DNA of 40,100 bases from Rhodobacteraceae bacterium UBA6141. GTDB lineage: Bacteria > Pseudomonadota > Alphaproteobacteria > Rhodobacterales > Rhodobacteraceae. The notes beneath the pieces are model-generated. The model was given only the letters and a program-made list of their open reading frames with translations. It was not told the DNA's origin and made no database searches. Below, one piece after another: positions 7,931 to 16,113 of the stretch (positions within the stretch are counted from its first letter, which is position 1; each line of letters opens with the position of its first letter). A program made the translations under genes and the position numbers. The DNA lies in the NCBI GenBank assembly GCA_002423245.1, contig DIVD01000025.1:1-40100 (forward strand), in the 5' to 3' direction.

Positions 7931-8577
7931 TGCAACTGGGTTTCCCGCTTTCGCCTGAGCCAACGATCGAGGCGCGCGAGAAGGGCCGGCTGATGTTTGC
8001 CGGCGAGATCGGCTTCCTGAAGGGCGTCGTCGCGATGGAGGGGCTGCCTCCTGCCGACCGGATGGAACTGTGCTTTGCCGGCCGGTCCAACGTCGGCAAG
8101 TCCAGCCTCATCAATGCGCTGACCGGCCGCAAGAACCTCGCCCGCGCCTCAAACACGCCGGGTCGGACGCAGGAGATCAACTTCTTCACTGCGGCGGACC
8201 GGTATCTGGTGGACCTCCCCGGCTATGGCTATGCCGAGGCCCCGGTGGCGGTGGTGGAGAAGTGGCAGCGGCTGCTGAAAAGCTATCTGTCGGGGCGGCA
8301 GACGTTGCGGCGGGCCTTCGTGCTGATCGACACGCGGCACGGGGTGAAGGCGGTGGACGAGGAGATCCTCACGCTGCTCGACAGGTCTGCGGTCACCTTC
8401 CAGGTGGTGCTGACCAAGGCCGACAAGCTCGGCAAGGCGGAGCAGGAGCGAAGTCTGGCGCAGGTTCGGGCGGCGCTGGCGAAGCATCCGGCGGCCTATC
8501 CCGAACTTGTGATGACCAGCGCCGAAAAGGGCGAGGGCATCGAGACGCTGCGCGCGATCATCGCCACGCTGGAGTGA
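7930..8577 (+). CDS. engB: Ribosome biogenesis GTP-binding protein YihA/YsxC (EngB)
   Basis: This 215-residue GTPase has every G motif: GRSNVGKSS (G1), the GRTQEIN switch threonine (G2), DLPGYG (G3), TKAD (G4) and TSAEKG (G5). The family takes part in assembly of the large ribosomal subunit. The ATG at 7930 overlaps the stop of the small upstream ORF, and MQLGFPLSPEP matches the usual N-terminus. An in-frame ATG at 7867 would add 21 unrelated residues and is rejected. The gene ends 30 bases before the convergent SDR gene. Confidence 0.96.
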   Translation: MQLGFPLSPEPTIEAREKGRLMFAGEIGFLKGVVAMEGLPPADRMELCFAGRSNVGKSSLINALTGRKNLARASNTPGRTQEINFFTAADRYLVDLPGYGYAEAPVAVVEKWQRLLKSYLSGRQTLRRAFVLIDTRHGVKAVDEEILTLLDRSAVTFQVVLTKADKLGKAEQERSLAQVRAALAKHPAAYPELVMTSAEKGEGIETLRAIIATLE

Positions 8578-8607
8578 GCGCCCGCCCCGGCCCGCCCTGC
8601 ACCCGCC

Positions 8608-9348
8608 TCAGACGTGCTGCCCGGCATTGACCTCGATCTCTGCCCCCGTCACATAGCTCGCCTGATCCGAGCACAGGAACCAGATCACATCGGCCACCTC
8701 GCTCGGCTGGCCGAGCCGGCGCAGCGGCAGCGTCTCCACGATCTTCTCGGTGCCGGGGGACAGGATCGAGGTCTCGATCTCGCCGGGCGCGATCGCGTTC
8801 ACCCGCACGCCGAGCGGGCCGAAGTCATGCGCCATCTCGCGCGTCAGCGCGGCCAGCGCGGCCTTGGAGGTGGCATAGGCCGCCCCCGCGAACGGATGCA
8901 CCCGCGCCCCGGCGATGGAGGTGACATTGACCACCGCGCCCCCGGCCGCCGAAAGCTCGTCCTTGAAGCCGCGGGCCAGCACGATCGGCGCGAAGAAATT
9001 GACATGGAACACATGGCCCCAGGTCTTCAGGTCGGTGGAGAGGGTCGAAAGCCGCGCCCCTCCGGGCCCCTTGGGCGAGATGCCGGCATTGTTGACCAGC
9101 GCGTCCAGCCTGCCGTCCAGCCGCTCGCGGATCGCCTCGATCACGTTGATGGTATCGGCGGGGTCGGCAAGGTCGATCTGGATATGGTCGTCGCGCCCGC
9201 CGCCCCAGGGGCAGCCCTCGGGGAAGGCGTGACGCGAGCAGGTCAGCACCCGCCAGCCTTCGCGCGCGAACCGCTTCACCGTGGCATGGCCGATGCCCCG
9301 GCTGGCCCCGGTCAGCAGCATCACCTTCTGTTCGCCCGGCCCCGCCAT
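8608..9348 (-). CDS. SDR family NAD(P)-dependent oxidoreductase
   Basis: The 246-residue short-chain dehydrogenase/reductase has the Rossmann motif TGASRGIG near residue 14, the NNAG motif, and the catalytic set with Ser in VNVTSIAG and YATSK. The C-terminal VTGAEIEVNAGQHV closes the fold as in classical SDRs. An RxxxS-type stretch (TCSRHAF) after beta-2 suggests NADP(H) preference, which is inference. The substrate cannot be read from the sequence. It is divergent from argB (148 bases apart) and convergent with engB, so it is probably a single-gene unit. Confidence 0.93.
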   Translation of the reverse strand: MAGPGEQKVMLLTGASRGIGHATVKRFAREGWRVLTCSRHAFPEGCPWGGGRDDHIQIDLADPADTINVIEAIRERLDGRLDALVNNAGISPKGPGGARLSTLSTDLKTWGHVFHVNFFAPIVLARGFKDELSAAGGAVVNVTSIAGARVHPFAGAAYATSKAALAALTREMAHDFGPLGVRVNAIAPGEIETSILSPGTEKIVETLPLRRLGQPSEVADVIWFLCSDQASYVTGAEIEVNAGQHV

Positions 9349-9437
9349 TGCCCCGCCCCGCCTGATGTCCGCCCGCCGCCAGACCCTAGCCGTTTTCGCG
9401 CCGAAGGCAACGGAACGCGCGGCCCGCCACCCCGGCC

Positions 9438-9473
9438 TTGGCAGGGGGGCGCGAAGCGGCTAACACTTCGCGC
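9438..9473 (+). promoter_or_regulatory. Candidate argB promoter overlapped by an inverted repeat
   Basis: TTGGCA (9438-9443) and TAACAC (9461-9466) are spaced by 17 bases, 30 bases upstream of the argB ATG. A perfect 8-bp inverted repeat, GCGCGAAG (9449-9456) and CTTCGCGC (9466-9473) with a 9-base gap, straddles the -10. It could be an operator or, if transcribed, a leader hairpin. I know of no regulator assigned to this sequence. Confidence 0.5.
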
Positions 9474-9496
9474 GCATTCCCCCGGAGCCCTGCCAG

Positions 9497-10390
9497 ATGA
9501 GAAAGCAGACCATGAACCGTGACTGGATCGCCACCGCCCGCACCCTGTCCGAGGCGCTTCCCTATCTGCAACGCTATGCCGGCGCCGTCGTCGTCGTGAA
9601 GTTCGGCGGCAATGCGATGGGCGACGAGGAGGCGATGGCCGATTTCGCCCGCGACATCGTGCTGATGCGGCAGGTGGGGTTGAACCCGGTCGTGGTGCAT
9701 GGCGGCGGGCCGATGATCAACGACCTTCTGGCCCGGCTGGGGATCGAATCGCGCTTCGTGCGCGGCAAGCGGGTGACGGACAAGGCCACGGTCGAGGTGG
9801 TCGAGATGGTGCTGACCGGGCTTGTGAACAAGCGCATCGTGCAGGCGATCATGGATGAGGGCGGCCGCGCGGTGGGCCTGTCGGGCAAGGACGATGACAT
9901 GATGGTCTGCGTCGCCGATGACCCCGAGCTTGGTTTCGTCGGCAAGCCGGTGGAGATGAACGTGCAGGTGCTGCGCGACCTCTTCGCCGCCGGGATCATC
10001 CCGGTGGTGGCGCCGGTGGCGACGGGAATGGGCCCGAACGAGACCTTCAACGTGAACGGCGATACCGCCGCAGGAGCGATTGCCGGCGCGCTGCAGGCGG
10101 ACCGGCTGCTGCTGCTGACCGATGTGTCGGGCGTGAAGAACGCGGCGGGCGAGATCGTGACCTCGATGACCCCCGCCGAGGTTCAGCAGATGATCGAAAG
10201 CGGCGTGATCGCGGGGGGGATGATTCCCAAGGCGGAAACCGCGCTGAAGGCGCTGGAGGACGGTGTGCGCGCGGTGGTGATCCTCGACGGCAGGGTGCCG
10301 AACGCCTGCCTGCTGGAATTGTTCACCGAACATGGCGCGGGCAGCCTGATCCGCTCGACCGAGCCGCGGGTGAAGCCGCGCGTCAGGTGA
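9497..10390 (+). CDS. argB: Acetylglutamate kinase
   Basis: The 297-residue amino-acid kinase phosphorylates N-acetyl-L-glutamate in the second step of arginine synthesis. It shows VVVKFGGNAMG (ATP site), VVHGGGP (substrate glycine loop), NVNGDTAAG and GGMIPKAETAL (catalytic lysine). An N-terminal helix of about 30 residues precedes the kinase core, as in hexameric arginine-inhibited enzymes, so feedback inhibition is likely but inferred. The ATG at 9497 has GGAG nine bases upstream; an internal ATG at 9512 would also fit. No other arg genes are nearby. Confidence 0.96.
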   Translation: MRKQTMNRDWIATARTLSEALPYLQRYAGAVVVVKFGGNAMGDEEAMADFARDIVLMRQVGLNPVVVHGGGPMINDLLARLGIESRFVRGKRVTDKATVEVVEMVLTGLVNKRIVQAIMDEGGRAVGLSGKDDDMMVCVADDPELGFVGKPVEMNVQVLRDLFAAGIIPVVAPVATGMGPNETFNVNGDTAAGAIAGALQADRLLLLTDVSGVKNAAGEIVTSMTPAEVQQMIESGVIAGGMIPKAETALKALEDGVRAVVILDGRVPNACLLELFTEHGAGSLIRSTEPRVKPRVR

Positions 10391-10469
10391 GCCCTGGCCT
10401 GTGCCCGCGCACAGCCAGGGCAGCCGCGATGCACTGGAAATCTCCGCCGCGCCGCGCTATCACGGGCCC

Positions 10470-11231
10470 ATGCTGAACACCGTGCTTCACGGCGCCCCCA
10501 CCGCCGAGCCTCCGCTGCTGATCGCGCATGGCCTGTTCGGCTCTGCCCGCAACTGGGGCGTGGTCGCGCGCCGCCTGTCGGACGCCCGCCAAGTGATCGC
10601 CGTCGACATGCGCAACCACGGGGGCAGCCCCTGGACCGAGTCGCATGGCTACGAGGATCTCGCCCGCGACCTGGCCGAGGTGATCCGCGCCCATGGCGGG
10701 CGCGCCGACGTTCTGGGCCACTCGATGGGCGGCAAGGCGGCTATGGTGCTGGCGCTGACCGAGCCGGCGCTGCTGCGCCGCCTGATCGTCGCCGACATCG
10801 CCCCGGTGGCCTATGGCCACAGCCAGTCGCATCTTGTGGACGCCATGCAGGCCCTGCCGCTGGAGGGTCTGGCCAGCCGCGCCGAGGCGGACCGGCTGCT
10901 GGCGGAGGCGATCCCCGATGCCAGCACCCGCGCCTTCCTGCTGCAATCGCTGGACCTGAAGGCCAGCCCGCCGCGCTGGCGGCTGAACCTGTCGCTGCTG
11001 CGCGCGGAAATGGACCGCATCACCGGCTGGCCGGGCACGGCGGGCCGGTTCGACGGCCCGACCCTGTTCCTGGCCGGCGGCACCTCGGACTATGTGCGCC
11101 CCGAGCATCGCCCCGCGATCAAGGCGCTGTTCCCGCAGGCAAGGATCGCCCGGATCCCCGGCGCCGGCCATTGGCTCCATGCCGAGAAGCCGCGCGAGTT
11201 CGAGGCCGCCGTCCGCGCCTTCCTCGCCTGA
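10470..11231 (+). CDS. Alpha/beta-fold hydrolase (YbfF-like esterase)
   Basis: This 253-residue hydrolase has the oxyanion segment HGLFGSARNW, the conserved DMRNHG, the nucleophile elbow GHSMGG (Ser85) and the C-terminal GAGHWLH histidine, matching the acyl-CoA thioesterase/esterase subgroup that includes E. coli YbfF. Natural substrate unknown. The ATG at 10470 is chosen because the fold begins there; an earlier in-frame ATG at 10401 adds 23 residues of no family likeness. The gene is 79 bases after argB and may share its transcript. A role in arginine synthesis is not suggested. Confidence 0.9.
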   Translation: MLNTVLHGAPTAEPPLLIAHGLFGSARNWGVVARRLSDARQVIAVDMRNHGGSPWTESHGYEDLARDLAEVIRAHGGRADVLGHSMGGKAAMVLALTEPALLRRLIVADIAPVAYGHSQSHLVDAMQALPLEGLASRAEADRLLAEAIPDASTRAFLLQSLDLKASPPRWRLNLSLLRAEMDRITGWPGTAGRFDGPTLFLAGGTSDYVRPEHRPAIKALFPQARIARIPGAGHWLHAEKPREFEAAVRAFLA

Positions 11232-11346
11232 CCGCGCCCGCCGCCACGCCCGCCGCCGCGCATGGTCCCGCGCATCCGGCATCGGGGCAGGTGGTTTCCC
11301 CGGCCCGGGTGCCTATATGACCCAAGGGCAGAACGGGAGTGCGGCG

Positions 11347-12162
11347 ATGACACAGACAGCCTCGGAGACCGGGACAGCGACGCCCGCCGCAGCGGGAGAG
11401 CTTGCCGCGGATCGCCGGGTGTTCCGCATCACCGGGGCCGACCGCGAAAGCTTCCTGCAGGGGCTGGTCACCAATGACCTGCGCAAGCTGGCGGCGGGGC
11501 CGGTCTATGCCGCCTTCCTGACCGCGCAGGGCAAGTATCTTGCCGATTTCCTGCTGGTGCCCGACTTGGTCCCCGACGGCGAGGCCATCCTGCTCGACAT
11601 CAAGGACAGCATCGCCGATGCCTTCGTGCGCCGGCTGTCGATGTACCGGCTGCGCGCCGATGTGCAGATCGCGGCCACCGGCCTGAAGGTCTGGCGCGGC
11701 CTCGGCCCTGCCCCGGTCGCCGCCGTGCCGGACCCGCGCGACGCCCGGCTGGGCTGGCGGCTATACACCGAGGCCGAAGGGCACCGGGCGGCGGAGCCGA
11801 TCGACTGGGACGCGATCCGCGTGGCCGCCTGCATCCCCGAAACCGGCATCGAGCTGATCCCGGACGACACCTATATCCTCGAGGCCGGGTTCGAGCGTCT
11901 GAACGGCGTCGATTTCCGCAAGGGCTGCTATGTCGGGCAGGAGGTGACGGCCCGGATGAAGCACAAGACCGAGCTGCGCAAGGGCTTCCGCACCGTGCAG
12001 GTGGAAGGCGCGGCCCCGGTCGGGACAGAGATTCTGGCGGGCGGCAAACCCGCCGGAAAGCTGTTCACCCAGTCGGGCGGGCAGGGCATCGCCTTCCTGC
12101 GGCTCGACCGGGCGCAGGGAGAGATGCTGGCGGGCGAGGCAAGGGTGCGGCTGGCGGACTAG
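11347..12162 (+). CDS. ygfZ: Folate-binding protein YgfZ
   Basis: The 271-residue protein carries the signature KGCYVGQEVTAR (near residues 194-205), diagnostic of YgfZ/IBA57, a tetrahydrofolate-dependent factor needed for assembly or repair of some 4Fe-4S enzymes. The N-terminal aminomethyltransferase-like fold includes FLQGLVTND and AAFLTAQGKYLADF. The start at 11347 has GGGAG seven bases upstream; ATG 11317 and ORF extensions to 11092 are rejected because they overlap the hydrolase gene or lack similarity. It ends 65 bases before the convergent tRNA-Gly. Confidence 0.95.
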   Translation: MTQTASETGTATPAAAGELAADRRVFRITGADRESFLQGLVTNDLRKLAAGPVYAAFLTAQGKYLADFLLVPDLVPDGEAILLDIKDSIADAFVRRLSMYRLRADVQIAATGLKVWRGLGPAPVAAVPDPRDARLGWRLYTEAEGHRAAEPIDWDAIRVAACIPETGIELIPDDTYILEAGFERLNGVDFRKGCYVGQEVTARMKHKTELRKGFRTVQVEGAAPVGTEILAGGKPAGKLFTQSGGQGIAFLRLDRAQGEMLAGEARVRLAD

Positions 12163-12227
12163 GGCCTGTCGCGCGAGAGGGGCAAAGGCTGCGCGCCTTG
12201 GCACTCGGGATCTCATGCGGGAGTGGC

Positions 12228-12301
12228 TGGAGCGGGCAGCGGGAATCGAACCCGCGTCTTTAGCTTGGAAGGCTAAGGTCTTACCATTACACAATGCCCG
12301 C
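12228..12301 (-). tRNA. tRNA-Gly (anticodon TCC)
   Basis: Read on the minus strand, the acceptor stem GCGGGCA/TGCCCGC encloses a D arm, an anticodon stem TTAGC/GCTAA with loop CTTCCAA, and a T arm GCGGG-TTCGATTC-CCGC. The anticodon TCC reads GGA/GGG glycine codons. CCA is encoded at the 3' end. The gene is 74 nt and ends 65 bases from ygfZ, which converges on it. Confidence 0.97.
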
Positions 12302-12384
12302 GCTCTGCCAGACAATATAGTCCGCTTCGGCCAAGCGCAAGGCCGCGGAGGCAGGGGAAGCGGCCCGCCCGTCCCGGCCCCGCC

Positions 12385-13959
12385 TCACTTCCTGGCGATG
12401 CGCCCGTCCAGATAGGGCGTGTAGGGCGAGTTCGCCGCCAGATACTCCGCCGTCACATCCGCCAGATCGGGGCCGAAGTCATAGGCGTTCTGCGCATCAG
12501 TCGCGAACATCGCATAACCGTCGCCGCCATTGCGCAGATAGTTGTTGGTGACGATGCCATAGACCGTCCCGGGCTCGATCGGCGCCCAGTCGCCGCCGGC
12601 CCTCACCATTACGTCGGAGACGCGCGACCCGGCGGGCTGGCCGGGGTCGAAGCTGTATGTCAGCCCCGCCACCTGCGCGAAGCGGCCCGCCGCATCCTCG
12701 TACTGGCTCACGCCGTTTTCCAGCGCCGCCACCACGGTCGATCCCGGCGCCTGAAAGGTGGAGAGCGTGTTCTGGAACGGCAGCACCGTCAGCACCTCAC
12801 CCATCGTCACCTCGCCCGCGTCGATCGAGGCGCGCAGCCCGCCGCCATTGGCAATGGCGATGCTCACGCCCTGATCGGCGACGCGGGCCAGCATGGCATC
12901 GGCCACGAGGTTGCCCATCTCGCATTCCTGCGCCCGGCACGAGGCGCGGTCGCCGTCGATGGCCTCGGTGGTCTCGGCGACCACCTTCTGCCGGATCTCC
13001 TCCAGCGGGGCGGCAAGTTCGGCGATCCGCGCCACCGTGCCCTGATCCTCGGCCACGGCCGCATCCATGATCAGCGGCTCGCCGCTGGCCTCGATCACCT
13101 CGCCGGCATCGTTGAAGGTCACGTTCAACTCGCCCAGAAACTTGCCATAGGCATAGGCCGAGACGATCGCGGTTGCGCCCACCATCGTCGGATAGGGCCC
13201 TTCGGCCTCGGCAGAGGCGTTCGACAGGTAGGTATGGCTGTGCCCGCCGACGATCACGTCCACGCCCGTTGTGCCCGCGGCGATCTGCTGATCGAGGCGA
13301 TACCCAGAATGGCTCAGCACGATGATCTTGTCGACGCCCGCCTCGGTCAGCCTGTCCACCTCGGCCTGCACCGCGCCCACCGGGTCGGTGAAGATCACGT
13401 TCGGGCCGGGGCTTGCCAGCTCGTCCGTGTCACGCGGGGTCAGCCCGATCAGGCCCAGCTTCTCGCCGCCCCGCTCGATCACCACCGATTTGTGGATGAT
13501 GTCCTTCAGCAGCGGCTCGCCGGAAAGATCGGCATTCGACATCAGGATCGGGAATTCCACCGTCTCGACAAAGCCCTTCAGCACCTGCGGCCCGTCGTCG
13601 AACTCGTGGTTGCCGACCGTCATCGCATCATAGCCCAGCTTGTTCATGAACTCGGCCGCGGCGGCGCCCTTGTAATAGGTGTAGAACAGCGTGCCCTGGA
13701 ACTGATCGCCCCCATCCAGCAGGATCGTGTTGTTCGACCGGCTGCGCGCATCGGCAATCGCCGTCACCAGCCGCGCCGTGCCGCCAAGGCATTTGCCCTC
13801 TGCCGCGTCCTTCTCTGTGCAGGACGAATCAGAGCCTGATATCGGCTCGAACCGCGCGTGAAAGTCGTTGGTGTGCAGGATGGTCAGGGTGTAGTCCGCC
13901 GAGGCGGCACCGGCAGGCAGCGCAAGCGCGGCGGCCGTGGCAAGAAGCCGGAGATTCAT
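12385..13959 (-). CDS. Exported 5'-nucleotidase-type metallophosphatase
   Basis: The 524-residue protein has a cleavable signal peptide (MNLRLLATAAALALPAGAAS, cleavage probably before ADYT) and is therefore periplasmic. The N-terminal metallophosphatase domain contains the two-metal ligands in HTNDFHARF, GGDQFQG, GNHEFD and GGHSHTYL. The C-terminal nucleotidase domain includes NLVADAML and the substrate loop NGGGLRASI. It probably dephosphorylates nucleotides to nucleosides outside the inner membrane. The ATG at 13959 is preferred because AGGAG lies 8 bases upstream; the ATG two codons earlier is too close to it. The gene is monocistronic, with a candidate Pho box upstream. Confidence 0.93.
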   Translation of the reverse strand: MNLRLLATAAALALPAGAASADYTLTILHTNDFHARFEPISGSDSSCTEKDAAEGKCLGGTARLVTAIADARSRSNNTILLDGGDQFQGTLFYTYYKGAAAAEFMNKLGYDAMTVGNHEFDDGPQVLKGFVETVEFPILMSNADLSGEPLLKDIIHKSVVIERGGEKLGLIGLTPRDTDELASPGPNVIFTDPVGAVQAEVDRLTEAGVDKIIVLSHSGYRLDQQIAAGTTGVDVIVGGHSHTYLSNASAEAEGPYPTMVGATAIVSAYAYGKFLGELNVTFNDAGEVIEASGEPLIMDAAVAEDQGTVARIAELAAPLEEIRQKVVAETTEAIDGDRASCRAQECEMGNLVADAMLARVADQGVSIAIANGGGLRASIDAGEVTMGEVLTVLPFQNTLSTFQAPGSTVVAALENGVSQYEDAAGRFAQVAGLTYSFDPGQPAGSRVSDVMVRAGGDWAPIEPGTVYGIVTNNYLRNGGDGYAMFATDAQNAYDFGPDLADVTAEYLAANSPYTPYLDGRIARK

Positions 13960-14011
13960 GGGCATAACTCCTGTGTCGGGCCGGGTTTCTTCCGGATGTG
14001 CGGCGTGATGA

Positions 14012-14029
14012 CCGTTACATTGCTGTCAC
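14012..14029 (+). promoter_or_regulatory. Candidate Pho box upstream of the 5'-nucleotidase gene
   Basis: Two 7-base half-sites of the form CYGTYAC (CCGTTAC, 14012-14018; CTGTCAC, 14023-14029) are separated by ATTG. This gives the exact 11-bp period of PhoB direct repeats (consensus CTGTCAT with 4-base spacers). The site sits 53 bases upstream of the exported phosphatase, in reverse orientation to it, and about 140 bases upstream of the DUF952 gene. Phosphate-starvation control of the phosphatase is plausible but inferred. Confidence 0.45.
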
Positions 14030-14166
14030 GATCCGAAGCTGTCAAAGCCTATGGCCTGATCTGACATCGGCTGCGTGAAAGGCGGATGACGATTTGCCGG
14101 CATGAGCGCGAGGCTGCCGCGCGCCCGGCATTGACCGGGGCGCGGGGGCAAGGCATGTGTTCGGCC

Positions 14167-14505
14167 ATGCTGATCTTCAAGATATTCCGTCGCCCCGAAT
14201 GGGATGCGTTCAAGGCCGCGGGGCAGACCGCCGGCGCGCCGGTCGATCTGGCGGACGGGTTCATCCATTTTTCCACCGCGGCGCAACTGCCCGAAACGGC
14301 GGCGCGGCATTTCGCGGATGAAAGCGATCTGGTGCTGGTGGCCTGCGCCCCGGACCGGCTGGGCGAGGCGCTGAAATGGGAGCCGTCGCGGCGCGGCCAG
14401 CTCTTCCCGCATCTCTACCGCCCGCTGCGCCTTTCGGAAGTGGTGTGGGACAAGTCGCTGCCGCTTGGCGCCACCGGCCACATCTTCCCCGAGGGTGTGC
14501 TCTGA
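14167..14505 (+). CDS. DUF952 family protein
   Basis: The 112-residue protein begins MLIFKIFRRPEWDAF and contains DGFIHFSTAAQLPETAARHF and the C-terminal WEPSRRGQLFPHLYRPL, the pattern of the DUF952 family, whose biochemical function is not established as far as I know. The start at 14167 aligns with the family; ATGs at 14155 and 14086 are possible but add unrelated residues. Its stop codon overlaps the expected pyrD start by two bases, so the two are probably translationally coupled. Confidence 0.85.
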   Translation: MLIFKIFRRPEWDAFKAAGQTAGAPVDLADGFIHFSTAAQLPETAARHFADESDLVLVACAPDRLGEALKWEPSRRGQLFPHLYRPLRLSEVVWDKSLPLGATGHIFPEGVL

Positions 14506-15563
14506 CCCCGCTGGAGCGCCTTGGCCTGCTGGCCCTGCAGCGGATGGACCCCGAGTTCGCGCATGGGCTGGCGATCCGCGCGCTGACGGCCGGGCTTGTG
14601 CCCTGCCCCGGTCCCGTCACCAGCGCCCGGCTTGCCACCAGCCTTGCCGGCATGGCCCTGCCCAACCCCGTCGGGCTTGCCGCGGGCTTCGACAAGAACG
14701 CGGTGGCGGTGAACCGGCTGACCCGCGCCGGCTTCGGCTTTGTCGAGGTCGGCGCCGCGACCCCCCTCCCGCAGGAGGGCAACCCCCGCCCGCGGCTGTT
14801 CCGGCTGGCGCGGGACCGCGCCGTCATCAACCGCTTCGGCTTCAACAACGAGGGCGCCGAGGCGATCGCCGCCCGCCTCGCCGCCCGGCGGCGCGGCCCG
14901 GTGCCCGTCGGCATCAACCTTGGCGCCAACAAGGACAGCGCCGACCGCGCCGCCGATTTCGCGCAGGTGCTGGCGCTGGTCGGCCCGCATGTGGAGTTCG
15001 CCACGGTCAACGTCTCTTCCCCCAATACCGAGCGGCTGCGCGATCTGCAGGGCAAGGCGGCGCTGACCGCGCTGCTGAAAGGCGTGCTGGCGGTGCGGGA
15101 CGGCCTGCCCGCGCCTGTCCCGGTGTTCCTGAAGATCTCGCCCGATCTCGACGCGGCGGCGCTGGAGGATATTGCCGAGGCGGCCACCGCGACCGGCATC
15201 GACGCGATCATCGCCACCAACACCACCCTCGCGCGCGAGGGGCTGAAAAGCCCCGGGGCGCAGCAGGCGGGCGGCCTGTCCGGCGCGCCGCTGTTCGCCG
15301 CCTCGACGCGCATTCTGGCGCATCTGTCGGTGCTGACGCAGGGCCGCCTGCCGCTGGTCGGCGTCGGCGGCATCGCCAGCGGCGAGCAGGCCTATGCCAA
15401 GATCCGCGCCGGCGCCTCGGCGGTGCAGGTCTATTCCGCGCTGGTCTATGGCGGGCTGTCGCTGGCGGCGGACATTGCCCGCAGGCTCGATGCGCTGCTG
15501 GCGCGCGACGGGTTCGCCTCGGTCGCGGAGGCGGTCGGGACCGGGCGCGGCGAATGGCTGTAG
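14502..15563 (+). CDS. pyrD: Dihydroorotate dehydrogenase (quinone), class 2
   Basis: About 353 residues. PyrD oxidises dihydroorotate to orotate in pyrimidine synthesis, passing electrons to quinone at the inner membrane. Motifs are NPVGLAAGFDKNAVAVNRL, NRFGFNNEGAE, GINLGANKDS, NVSSPNTERLRDLQ (catalytic serine of class 2), IIATNTTLARE and VGVGGIASGEQAYAKI (FMN phosphate site). The N-terminal helix (TPLERLGLLALQRMDPE) associates with membrane in this class. No ATG/GTG/TTG lies where the helix should start: the codon before TPLERL is CTG (14502), overlapping the DUF952 stop as CTGA, with GAGGG six bases upstream. The first in-frame ATG (14544) would remove 14 residues. Confidence 0.92.
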   Translation: MTPLERLGLLALQRMDPEFAHGLAIRALTAGLVPCPGPVTSARLATSLAGMALPNPVGLAAGFDKNAVAVNRLTRAGFGFVEVGAATPLPQEGNPRPRLFRLARDRAVINRFGFNNEGAEAIAARLAARRRGPVPVGINLGANKDSADRAADFAQVLALVGPHVEFATVNVSSPNTERLRDLQGKAALTALLKGVLAVRDGLPAPVPVFLKISPDLDAAALEDIAEAATATGIDAIIATNTTLAREGLKSPGAQQAGGLSGAPLFAASTRILAHLSVLTQGRLPLVGVGGIASGEQAYAKIRAGASAVQVYSALVYGGLSLAADIARRLDALLARDGFASVAEAVGTGRGEWL

Positions 15564-15597
15564 CCGGGGCCGCCGCCCGCTCCGCGCTCCGAACCCG

Positions 15598-16113
15598 TCA
15601 CGCCTCTCGCGCCGGCACCAGGAAATGCCCCGTCGCCTGCGCGAACAGGCGGCCGCGATTGTCCTGCCAGGCCTCGACATGCACGCTTGCATAGCGGCGG
15701 CCGGACCGGTTGACCCGCGCCCGCGCATAGGCATCGCGCGGCAGCCCCGAGCGCAGGTAGTCGAGCGTGAAGTCGATGGTCTTGGGCAGGCGCGGCAGGA
15801 GCAGCGGGTCTAGCCGCGCCGGGTCGATCCGCCCCGCCTCCATGTCCTCCCACAGCAGCGACCAGGACAGCCCGATGATCGCCGCCGTCTCCAGAAACGC
15901 CGCCGTCACCCCGCCATGCAGCGCCGGAAGCTGCGGGTTGCCGATCAGCTTGTCATCGAAGGGCAGCACGGCGGTCAACTCGTCGCCGCGCCGGTCGAAG
16001 GTGATGCCCAGAAAGCGGATATAGGGCACCCCCGCCACCAGCGTCTGCAGCGCCGCATCCCTGCGCTGCTTCACCACCTGCACCGGTTCGGGGCGGGGCG
16101 CGCCGGGGGTCAT
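15598..16113 (-). CDS. PaaI family hotdog-fold thioesterase (downstream copy)
   Basis: A 171-residue hotdog thioesterase with the motif LPALHGGVTAAFLETAA (HGG catalytic loop), a central IDFTLDYLRSG strand and RRYASVHVEAWQ, as in PaaI/YbgC-type acyl-CoA thioesterases. It probably hydrolyses aromatic, medium or hydroxyl acyl-CoAs; substrate unknown. An unusually long insertion after the HGG helix (WEDMEAGRIDPARL region) distinguishes it from its neighbour. It is the second gene of a two-gene operon: its ATG overlaps the upstream stop (ATGA). It converges with pyrD 35 bases away. Confidence 0.88.
   Translation of the reverse strand: MTPGAPRPEPVQVVKQRRDAALQTLVAGVPYIRFLGITFDRRGDELTAVLPFDDKLIGNPQLPALHGGVTAAFLETAAIIGLSWSLLWEDMEAGRIDPARLDPLLLPRLPKTIDFTLDYLRSGLPRDAYARARVNRSGRRYASVHVEAWQDNRGRLFAQATGHFLVPAREA

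Noticed and set aside
4881..8189. 1102-codon minus-strand frame across the phosphodiesterase, repeat gap, yidC and engB
   Set aside because: It mirrors three well-supported plus-strand genes and its composition is low-complexity; the frame is open only because of high GC.
12184..12198. AAGGC-TGCGC-GCCTT hairpin after ygfZ
   Set aside because: Only a 5-bp stem without a T-run; too weak to call a terminator.
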